This document shows, one piece after another, positions 1 through 5,448 of a DNA stretch of 9,353 nucleotides. The notes under the pieces were generated by a model. It was not told the DNA's origin. It was given only the letters and a program-made list of their open reading frames with translations, and did not search any database. The position numbers and the translations under genes are program-made. Source of the DNA: Synergistaceae bacterium (GTDB lineage Bacteria; Synergistota; Synergistia; Synergistales; Aminobacteriaceae); assembly GCA_017427625.1 (NCBI GenBank), contig JAFRSL010000036.1, positions 1 through 9,353 of the forward strand, given 5' to 3'. The number at the start of each line of letters is the position of its first letter. Position 1 is the stretch's first letter.

Positions 1-83
1 CTGAGGTTAAAGCGGGGGACTTGCTTCTCACTATGGGGGCTGGGGACGTTTACAGAATTGGTGAAAAATTTTTGGAGCGTTAG
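1..83 (+). CDS. murC: UDP-N-acetylmuramate--L-alanine ligase, C-terminal end (partial)
   Basis: The window opens inside a gene whose last 26 codons, read from base 3, end at the TAG at 81-83. The visible peptide contains LLLTMGAGDVYRIGEKFLER, which closely matches the usual end of MurC (the G-A-G-D-[VI] motif followed by a short helix). MurC is the cytoplasmic ATP-dependent ligase that adds L-alanine to UDP-MurNAc. The identification rests on this tail and on murB following 40 bases later, the order found in many dcw clusters. The 5' part lies outside the window, so catalytic motifs cannot be checked. Confidence 0.85.
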   Translation, partial: EVKAGDLLLTMGAGDVYRIGEKFLER

Positions 84-85
84 GG

Positions 86-91
86 TATAAT
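86..91 (+). promoter_or_regulatory. candidate -10 box upstream of murB
   Basis: A perfect TATAAT lies three bases after the murC stop codon and 32 bases before the murB start. No convincing -35 hexamer is found 16-18 bases upstream (the region reads GAAAAA), and no TG extension is present. It could be a weak internal promoter or chance in an AT-rich gap. A closely similar string lies upstream of ftsA. Confidence 0.3.
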
Positions 92-123
92 TACTAAAAA
101 TTTAATCGGGATTTTATGAATGC

Positions 124-1020
124 GTGATGACATTGAATAATTTGAAGCCTCGTTTGCCTGACATAATCATAAGAGAAAACTGGCCGCTTTTCCCACTCTC
201 CACACTTGGAACTGGCGGGAAGGCAGAGTTTTTTGCACAGCCTGAAACAGTCCCACAGCTTCAGGAAATTGTCAGGGCTGCGGAAAATACTCCAGTCTAC
301 GTACTCGGAGGCGGCAGCAACATTCTCATTCCCGATGGCGTAATTCATGGCCTCGTAATCTCAACCCGAAATCTCAGCTCCATCTCATGGCTCGATGACC
401 GTACCGCAGAAATCGGCGCAGGCTTCAGTCTTCCTGTTCTCGTCAAAACTCTACGTGAGAAAAATATCGGAGGCCTCGAATTTTCAGCGGGTATACCAGG
501 TACTCTTGGCGGGGCGATCATGGGCAATGCTGGCGCAGGAGGGCGCGGAGTTTGTGAGTTTGCTGAATCGTTGAATGCCGTTGACGCTCAGGGGAATCTT
601 GTCGCTCTCGGAAGGGATGATTTCAGTTACGGCTACAGAAATTGCACGCTGAGCGGGGTAATCATTGCTTCCGTTGTGATGTCGTGGAATGGCGATTCAT
701 GGGACGAGGCGAAGTATTCTGAGTTCATGGCAAAGCGTAAGAACCAGCCAATCGGAATGAGGAGTGCAGGCTGTACGTTCAAGAACCCCGAAGGTCACTC
801 AGCCGGAAAATTGCTCGATGATTGCGGCTGTAAGGGCCTCAGAATAGGCGGGGCTTTCGTCTCGGACGTTCACGCTAACTTCATACTCAACGGCGGGAAT
901 GCTACAAGTTCTGATATTATTGAGCTTGCGGATTTGTGCGCGAAAAGAGTCTGCGAAAGTACGGGAATCACTCTTGAGCCGGAAATTAAAACGTTGTCCC
1001 CGTGCTTCAGCGTCAAGTGA
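124..1020 (+). CDS. murB: UDP-N-acetylenolpyruvoylglucosamine reductase (MurB)
   Basis: MurB is the cytoplasmic FAD-dependent reductase that converts UDP-GlcNAc-enolpyruvate to UDP-MurNAc with NADPH, the second committed step of peptidoglycan synthesis. The 298-residue product has the FAD-binding motif LGGGSNILIPD (61-71), the flavin-loop segment GLEFSAGIPGTLGG (117-130) followed by MGNAG (133-137), YGYR (169-172), SAGCTFKNP (214-222), HANFILN (250-256) and the C-terminal LEPEI with the probable catalytic Glu287. Length and architecture fit the shorter type II (Bacillus-like) MurB. The proton-donating serine of E. coli MurB (GSFFKNP) is replaced here by Cys217. I chose GTG 124; ATG 127 is equally possible and would shorten the protein by one residue. 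An in-frame stop at 103 rules out longer starts. No strong ribosome site is visible. It follows murC by 40 bases and precedes the ftsQ-like gene by 6 bases, so it is probably co-transcribed. Confidence 0.95.
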   Translation: MMTLNNLKPRLPDIIIRENWPLFPLSTLGTGGKAEFFAQPETVPQLQEIVRAAENTPVYVLGGGSNILIPDGVIHGLVISTRNLSSISWLDDRTAEIGAGFSLPVLVKTLREKNIGGLEFSAGIPGTLGGAIMGNAGAGGRGVCEFAESLNAVDAQGNLVALGRDDFSYGYRNCTLSGVIIASVVMSWNGDSWDEAKYSEFMAKRKNQPIGMRSAGCTFKNPEGHSAGKLLDDCGCKGLRIGGAFVSDVHANFILNGGNATSSDIIELADLCAKRVCESTGITLEPEIKTLSPCFSVK

Positions 1021-1026
1021 GCTGCT

Positions 1027-1776
1027 GTGCGTGTCAAGTCCTCGAGATTATTCTTACTGGCACTCACAGCTGGAGGGATTATGTACATGTCGGACTATAA
1101 GTACTGGTTCACCCTCAAAGGCTACAGGGTAGAATCACAGTCTCAGGCTTTGGAGCAGAGGTTGTGGGATGTCTTCCCGAAAAGATGCCTCACTTTCTGG
1201 CCGTACATGATGAAAGATGCCGACGGTATGAAGGAATTTCTCGAACGCGATATGCCCGTCAGAGTCGACACAAAGATGGAGGGACTAGGGCATTTCAGGA
1301 CTAAAATAGAATGGCTCAAGGCTTGGGTGAAAGTTGATTGGCGAGGACATGTATGGTGTATTTCGCGGGATGGTAAAATGTGGCTTTTCGAGCGCGGCAG
1401 GCAGATTGATGATGAAGTCGGCCGTTTGGTCTGGAAAATCCCGGACGAGGGAAACGTTCAGGCACCGATGAGCGGGGTATTCACTTCGCCGATTGACACG
1501 GGGGTAATAGCGTCGTTCCTTGAGGATTTCAGGGGCTGCAAGTGGTTCGAGGCCGCTACGGATATTACGTGGGAGCGAAGGGCGGGAATGGATCTCTTCT
1601 TCCTGAAACTCTCTCACGGAGGACAAAGATTCGAACTTTACCTTCAGCGCGAAAAATACGCCGGCCATGACTTAGGCGCAGAAATCGATGACTTGTTCGC
1701 AAGGCTAATCAATGAGGGCGGTAATCATATAATAGACGCGACATACGAGGGAAAAATTGTTTTGCGTAGGTTATAA
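1027..1776 (+). CDS. ftsQ: FtsQ/DivIB-like cell division protein (divergent)
   Basis: This 249-residue protein sits between murB and ftsA, the usual place of ftsQ/divIB, whose product is a bitopic membrane protein organising the FtsBL/FtsWI part of the divisome in the periplasm. With the GTG start at 1027 it has a short basic N-terminus (RVKSSR), one hydrophobic segment (about 8-21), and a periplasmic region opening with a POTRA-like stretch (about 24-80). The C-terminus, HIIDATYEGKIVLRRL, resembles the closing strand of FtsQ beta domains (ID-x-x-Y/F...KIVLR). The region WLKAWVKVDWRGHVWCISRDGKMW (96-119) also fits the FtsQ fold in pattern. Overall similarity is weak, so assignment leans on topology and context. 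Start choice is uncertain: GTG 1027 has little ribosome site, whereas GGAGGG at 1072-1077 is well placed for ATG 1087, but that start would lose the membrane segment. The gene is in the same frame as murB, separated by TGA and two codons. Confidence 0.68.
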   Translation: MRVKSSRLFLLALTAGGIMYMSDYKYWFTLKGYRVESQSQALEQRLWDVFPKRCLTFWPYMMKDADGMKEFLERDMPVRVDTKMEGLGHFRTKIEWLKAWVKVDWRGHVWCISRDGKMWLFERGRQIDDEVGRLVWKIPDEGNVQAPMSGVFTSPIDTGVIASFLEDFRGCKWFEAATDITWERRAGMDLFFLKLSHGGQRFELYLQREKYAGHDLGAEIDDLFARLINEGGNHIIDATYEGKIVLRRL

Positions 1777-1777
1777 T
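1772..1777 (+). promoter_or_regulatory. candidate -10 box upstream of ftsA
   Basis: TATAAT overlaps the stop codon of the ftsQ-like gene, about 40 bases before the ftsA start. It has no recognisable -35 at standard spacing. Its surroundings (GCGTAGG-TTATAATT-CTAA) resemble those of the TATAAT before murB (GCGTTAGG-GTATAATT-ACTAA), which makes it slightly more credible than chance. Confidence 0.3.
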
Positions 1778-1817
1778 TCTAATTTACATTACGTACAAAG
1801 AAGGGAACGTATTAAAA

Positions 1818-3254
1818 ATGCCGGGAAAATCTGATAACCTCATAGTGGGGTTAAGTATGGGGACAACGAAGATTACTATGATAGTTGCGGAAAGAGACCG
1901 CCGTTATCCTGACTCTATTCACGTTGTAGGGTTCGGAAGCGCACCGTCGCGCGGAATCTCTAAAGGAATCATTGTCAATCTTCAAGATGCCCGGCAGTCA
2001 GTTGAACAAGCCTTCAAGGACGCCCAGAGCATAACGGGAATTTCAGCTAAAAGACTCAGCAATGTTATAGTAGCCTTCGACGCTATGGACGTTCAGAGCG
2101 AATCCACTCATGGAATGGTTACGCTCGGCGGACGTGAATCAAAGTCTGTCGAAGAATCAGACCTCAACCGCGTAATTGACCGCGCAAAAGCAAACTCGGT
2201 ATTAGCCACAGCCTCCCACAACAACATGTACTCCCTCCACATGATACCAACAAGCTACGAACTCGATGGCCGCCCTGTCGACGAACCCCTCAACATGAAC
2301 GGAAGCCAGCTCGATATTTGGATGCAGACAGTTGCCGTCCCAATGGCCACCGCACAGAACATCGTGAACTGCGTCCAAACCGTTGGCCTTGACGTTAAGG
2401 GCCTCGTACTGAAACCCCTCGCATCATCTCTCGGTGCTGTCTATGAGGACGAAATGCGCTCAGGCTGTATCTCAATCTGCATCGGCGGAGGTACGACTGG
2501 AATCGTGCTTTACCGAAACGGACGTGCTTTCCGCGTAATGAGCATCCCAATCGGCGGCGACCACATAAGGAATGATCTCGTTCAGGTGCTCTACATCTCA
2601 CCCGGCGAAGCTGAACACCTCAAGAAAAGGATTTTCTCTGTCGACGAGGAGGAGTTACGAAGAGACGGTGTTGATGTTGATTTTGCGTTCCAGATAGTGT
2701 TCGCCAGGATAGAGGAACTCTTCAAGAAGTATATCCGTGAGGCTCTCGCAGAATGCACCCCGCAGCATTTCCCAAACGGAATAATCCTCTCAGGCGGTGT
2801 AAGCAATACTCCAGGCATCGACAAAATGCTTGAGGACATATTGCAGATGCCCGTCCGCAGAGTAATCGAACCAGTCTACGCAATGCCGCCCGGACTGAAT
2901 AACGCCTCCTACGTAAGCTCGGCCGGAATCCTCAAGTATCAGGTCTTGATGGAGCATGACCCTTACATGTTCATGGAGTCGGATCAGTCTTTGCCGGGTC
3001 TCTCGGAACGCTCGGAGCAGCGAAGCCGTCAGGAACAGAAGCGTGCTGAACGCAGAAGCAGGGACACTGGAGATTTTGACGAGGGCGATGAACCTTATGA
3101 CGAACAAGATGAATATGTCGCACCGTCATATGGAAATTCAGGGTATGATGACGGTTATGACGACGGCGGATACGAAGAGCAGGATGACTCGAAGCGCGAG
3201 AATTTCGGCCAGCTAATGAGAACTTTGGCTGACAGGTTCAAGAAATTGTTCTGA
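1818..3254 (+). CDS. ftsA: cell division protein FtsA with altered ATP-site residues
   Basis: FtsA is the actin-like protein that anchors FtsZ filaments to the inner membrane and recruits later divisome proteins. The 478-residue product has the FtsA layout: phosphate-1 region IVGLSMGTTK (9-18), an SHS2-type 1C subdomain (about 84-165), phosphate-2 region SICIGGGTTGIV (219-230), adenosine motif ILSGGVSNTPGI (323-334), and a C-terminal amphipathic helix FGQLMRTLADRFKKLF (463-478) that is the expected membrane-targeting sequence. Between core and helix is a long linker: Arg/Glu/Gln-rich at 395-416, then Asp/Glu/Gly/Tyr-rich at 418-457. The acidic residue usual in phosphate 1 (LD/E-x-GT) is Ser13, the aspartate of phosphate 2 (D-[IL]-GGGTT) is Cys221, and the following TTD is TTG, so ATP hydrolysis may be lost or changed while the glycines and adenosine motif suggest binding persists. 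ATG 1818 follows AAGAAGGGA. It lies 41 bases after the ftsQ-like gene and 59 before ftsZ. Confidence 0.94.
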   Translation: MPGKSDNLIVGLSMGTTKITMIVAERDRRYPDSIHVVGFGSAPSRGISKGIIVNLQDARQSVEQAFKDAQSITGISAKRLSNVIVAFDAMDVQSESTHGMVTLGGRESKSVEESDLNRVIDRAKANSVLATASHNNMYSLHMIPTSYELDGRPVDEPLNMNGSQLDIWMQTVAVPMATAQNIVNCVQTVGLDVKGLVLKPLASSLGAVYEDEMRSGCISICIGGGTTGIVLYRNGRAFRVMSIPIGGDHIRNDLVQVLYISPGEAEHLKKRIFSVDEEELRRDGVDVDFAFQIVFARIEELFKKYIREALAECTPQHFPNGIILSGGVSNTPGIDKMLEDILQMPVRRVIEPVYAMPPGLNNASYVSSAGILKYQVLMEHDPYMFMESDQSLPGLSERSEQRSRQEQKRAERRSRDTGDFDEGDEPYDEQDEYVAPSYGNSGYDDGYDDGGYEEQDDSKRENFGQLMRTLADRFKKLF

Positions 3255-3258
3255 CCGC

Positions 3259-3287
3259 TTGTCAGTCCGTGAAAAATAAAATACAAT
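3259..3287 (+). promoter_or_regulatory. predicted sigma70-type promoter of ftsZ
   Basis: TTGTCA (3259-3264) and TACAAT (3282-3287) are separated by exactly 17 bases, and each differs from consensus at one position. The spacer is A-rich. Transcription would start near 3293-3295, giving a leader of about 20 bases that begins almost at the ribosome site. It would let ftsZ and the SPOR gene be expressed above the level of the upstream dcw genes, as is common for ftsZ. It is predicted from sequence only. Confidence 0.6.
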
Positions 3288-3295
3288 CAATCTAT

Positions 3296-3304
3296 AAGGA
3301 GGAG
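3296..3304 (+). promoter_or_regulatory. strong ribosome binding site of ftsZ
   Basis: AAGGAGGAG is the best Shine-Dalgarno match in the dcw part of the window and supports the ATG at 3314 (9-11 bases downstream). An in-frame ATG at 3305, directly after the site, is followed by one codon and TGA, so it cannot be the ftsZ start. It makes a two-codon ORF that ends just before the true start. Confidence 0.75.
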
Positions 3305-3313
3305 ATGCGCTGA

Positions 3314-4606
3314 ATGAATGATAACCTTTTCAAGCTCACTAATAACAACATCAGGCAGAATGAGAAAATAGTAGTGTTCGGAGTTGGCGGAGGCGGCGGC
3401 AATGCTCTCAACCACATAATAGAGTCAAACGTTCAGGGAGTGGATTTTGTAGCGGCTAACACAGACGCAAGGGCACTCGATATGAATCAGGCACCCAACA
3501 AAATTATTCTCGGCGAGACTCTTACGCGCGGACTTGGCGCAGGTGCTAACCCAAAAGTCGGAGCTGATGCCGCTAAAGAAAGCATTGACCGCATCAAGGA
3601 ATATATCACCGGTGCTGACATGCTTTTTGTTACAGCTGGAATGGGCGGTGGTACTGGCACTGGTGCAGCTCCTGTAATCGCTGAGACTGCGAGGGACATG
3701 GGAGTTCTCGTCGTCGGTGTCGTAACTAAACCTTTCGGCTTCGAGATGGGACGAAGAATGCGCACTGCTGAGGAAGGCATCGAACACCTCAAGAAAAATG
3801 TTGACGCTCTCCTAATCGTTGAGAATGACAAGCTCCTTCAGATTGAGAACGGCGCTAAAATGAAGATCGTCGACGCTTACAAGAAGGTTGATGAAGTTCT
3901 CCGCCAGGCCGTTCAGGGTGTTACAGACCTCATAACAAAGTCGGGCTTCGTTAATCTTGACTTCGCTGACATCAAAGCAATTCTCACAGGTGCAGGAACA
4001 GCCATCATGGGAATGGGCGAAGGCGAGGGTGAAGACCGCGCAAGAAGAGCCGCTCAGAACGCCATCGAGTCGCCGCTCATGACAATGCCGGTAACAGGTG
4101 CAACAGGAATCCTCCTCAACGTAACGACAGGAACGGAAATCATGCTCAGTGAGATGACAGACGCCGCCAAGATCATCGAGGAGAAAGCTGACCAGGATGC
4201 TCAGGTCATTTGGGGACACGTATTTGATGATTCTCTCGGTGAGAAGGTTCACGTTACACTCATAGCGACATTCCCGGAGGACGCACCCATTCAGGGCGGC
4301 AGAATCAGAATCTCAGGAAGAAACGAGCCAAGAACTCAGCCAGCCGCACAACCAGTTACAGGGCAGAACGTTCAGATGCCGCAGCCTCCCGTTCAGCAGC
4401 CGCCTCAGCAGGTAATCCAGACACCTGAGACACCTAAGAGAACTCTCTACACTATCTATGAACAGAGGAGACTGGCACAGCAGCAGGGAGGTCTTGAGGA
4501 AGCAAGATTGACGCAGCCCAACGCAAATGACCGCGAAACTTTCATGGGAATGCCCAGAAAGTTCTACGACCAGCCCTCAATCTACAGGAAGGGCCGCAGG
4601 GATTAA
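3314..4606 (+). CDS. ftsZ: cell division GTPase FtsZ
   Basis: FtsZ is the tubulin homologue that polymerises with GTP into the cytoplasmic Z-ring. The 430-residue protein shows the N-terminal nucleotide loop GVGGGGGNALNHI (23-35), NTDARAL (49-55), the tubulin signature GGGTGTG (111-117), and the T7 loop NLDFADIKAI (214-223) whose acidic residues complete the GTPase site of the neighbouring subunit. The C-terminal GTPase-activating domain runs to about 335. A Gln/Pro-rich disordered linker follows (about 338-372), then a conserved-looking segment RTLYTIYEQRRLAQQQ (376-391). The last residues, DQPSIYRKGRRD (419-430), stand where the conserved FtsA/ZipA-binding peptide (D-I-P-x-F-L-R-[RK]) is expected but carry Ile-Tyr for Phe-Leu. 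The usual IPND before KLL reads VEND (169-172). The start has a strong ribosome site and its own predicted promoter. The SPOR gene follows after 3 bases. Confidence 0.98.
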   Translation: MNDNLFKLTNNNIRQNEKIVVFGVGGGGGNALNHIIESNVQGVDFVAANTDARALDMNQAPNKIILGETLTRGLGAGANPKVGADAAKESIDRIKEYITGADMLFVTAGMGGGTGTGAAPVIAETARDMGVLVVGVVTKPFGFEMGRRMRTAEEGIEHLKKNVDALLIVENDKLLQIENGAKMKIVDAYKKVDEVLRQAVQGVTDLITKSGFVNLDFADIKAILTGAGTAIMGMGEGEGEDRARRAAQNAIESPLMTMPVTGATGILLNVTTGTEIMLSEMTDAAKIIEEKADQDAQVIWGHVFDDSLGEKVHVTLIATFPEDAPIQGGRIRISGRNEPRTQPAAQPVTGQNVQMPQPPVQQPPQQVIQTPETPKRTLYTIYEQRRLAQQQGGLEEARLTQPNANDRETFMGMPRKFYDQPSIYRKGRRD

Positions 4607-4609
4607 GCC

Positions 4610-5296
4610 ATGTCAAGAAGAACAACTAACCGCAGAGGCATAAAGAAGCGCGGTATACTCCCGTCTTTCGGTGATATTGTACTGCCGGTTGTAGGGGTCG
4701 CTGCTCTGGGACTTCTCGTAATTGCTGGCCGTCAGTTCTTCGTAAACGGAATGAAATCCTCGCCGGGCATAACGGAAACACGGGCATACACAGAATCTCC
4801 TGCTATCATGGCCGAGCGTGAGAAAAATCTTCCGCCTATCGCTAAAACCCCCGAACCGTCAGCAGACATAGCGGACAATGCCGTCAACGAGAACACGATT
4901 CTTGCGGTTGCCGAAAATCCTGTCGCGCCGCCAATCGCTGAAGTCAAACCCGTTGCAACACAGCCCGCGAAGGTTCAAGCTCCCGCGAAAACAGCTGAAG
5001 CTCCAAAAAAGCCAGCTCCCGTTAAAGCATCATCGCTTCCTGCAAACAAGCAATGGAGAGTTCAGACAGGGGCGTACACTACGAGGGCAGGTGCAGAGGA
5101 AGCCGTCAAGAAAATCAAGAAGGCAGGATTCAAAGCGAGGGTATATCAGAATCCTGCGTCAAAGCATTTCAAGGTCTGGGTTGAGGCCGGTGAGAGCAAG
5201 TATCAGGCCGGCCTCGTTGTTGATGCAATGAAGAAAATCGGCTATAAGTCGGCTTTCTCATTCCCACCGATGCTTCAATCCACGCAAAAGCGTTAA
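4610..5296 (+). CDS. SPOR-domain membrane protein, probable septal peptidoglycan binder
   Basis: The 228-residue protein has a basic cytoplasmic N-terminus (residues 1-14, rich in Arg/Lys), one transmembrane segment (about 21-40), a Pro/Ala/Lys-rich extended linker (about 50-146) and a C-terminal SPOR domain (about 148-216, beginning WRVQTGAYTTRAGAEEAV and containing FKVWVEAG at 187-194). SPOR domains in proteins such as FtsN and DamX bind glycan strands stripped of stem peptides and so concentrate at the division septum. The topology here is FtsN-like, but FtsN identity cannot be claimed because the short essential FtsN segment is not recognisable. It starts 3 bases after the ftsZ stop, so translation is probably coupled, and a terminator follows. 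The placement next to ftsZ supports a late division or cell-separation role in a diderm cell. Confidence 0.88.
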   Translation: MSRRTTNRRGIKKRGILPSFGDIVLPVVGVAALGLLVIAGRQFFVNGMKSSPGITETRAYTESPAIMAEREKNLPPIAKTPEPSADIADNAVNENTILAVAENPVAPPIAEVKPVATQPAKVQAPAKTAEAPKKPAPVKASSLPANKQWRVQTGAYTTRAGAEEAVKKIKKAGFKARVYQNPASKHFKVWVEAGESKYQAGLVVDAMKKIGYKSAFSFPPMLQSTQKR

Positions 5297-5321
5297 ACAG
5301 TTTCTTCGCCTTTGCGACAAA

Positions 5322-5337
5322 CTCTAGCAAACTAGAG
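5322..5337 (+). other. small perfect hairpin after the SPOR gene
   Basis: CTCTAG (5322-5327) and CTAGAG (5332-5337) form a 6-bp stem around a CAAA loop, followed by AAATAA. It lies directly before the larger terminator-like hairpin, so the two form a tandem structure at the end of the ftsZ unit. It is not followed by a T-run and is unlikely to terminate alone. Confidence 0.45.
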
Positions 5338-5341
5338 AAAT

Positions 5342-5386
5342 AACATTACCGGAAAAACTCCTACTGTTCGGTAATGTTTATTTTTT
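5342..5386 (+). terminator. rho-independent terminator of the ftsZ-SPOR unit
   Basis: AACATTACCG (5342-5351) pairs perfectly with CGGTAATGTT (5369-5378) around a 17-base loop. Outer A/T pairs (AAATA with TATTT) can extend it past a single bulge. The 3' arm runs into TTTATTTTTT (5377-5386). The stem is only moderately GC-rich and the loop is large, so efficiency is uncertain, but position between two operons and the T-tract fit a terminator. I found no convincing promoter between it and folC. Confidence 0.7.
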
Positions 5387-5448
5387 GTATTTATATCAGA
5401 TTCGGATTTTGATTTCAAGCCAGTTTAGGTTTAGGAGAAATACACATC

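Noticed and set aside
3812..4252. Antisense open frame of 146 codons opposite ftsZ
   Set aside because: It lies wholly inside the well-supported ftsZ gene, has no ribosome site and gives a Cys-rich peptide with no recognisable motif.
5387..5448. Promoter for folC
   Set aside because: The best pairing I could find (TTGTAT-17-TTTGAT) matches only 3 and 4 of 6 consensus bases, too weak to call, although a promoter is expected here after the terminator.
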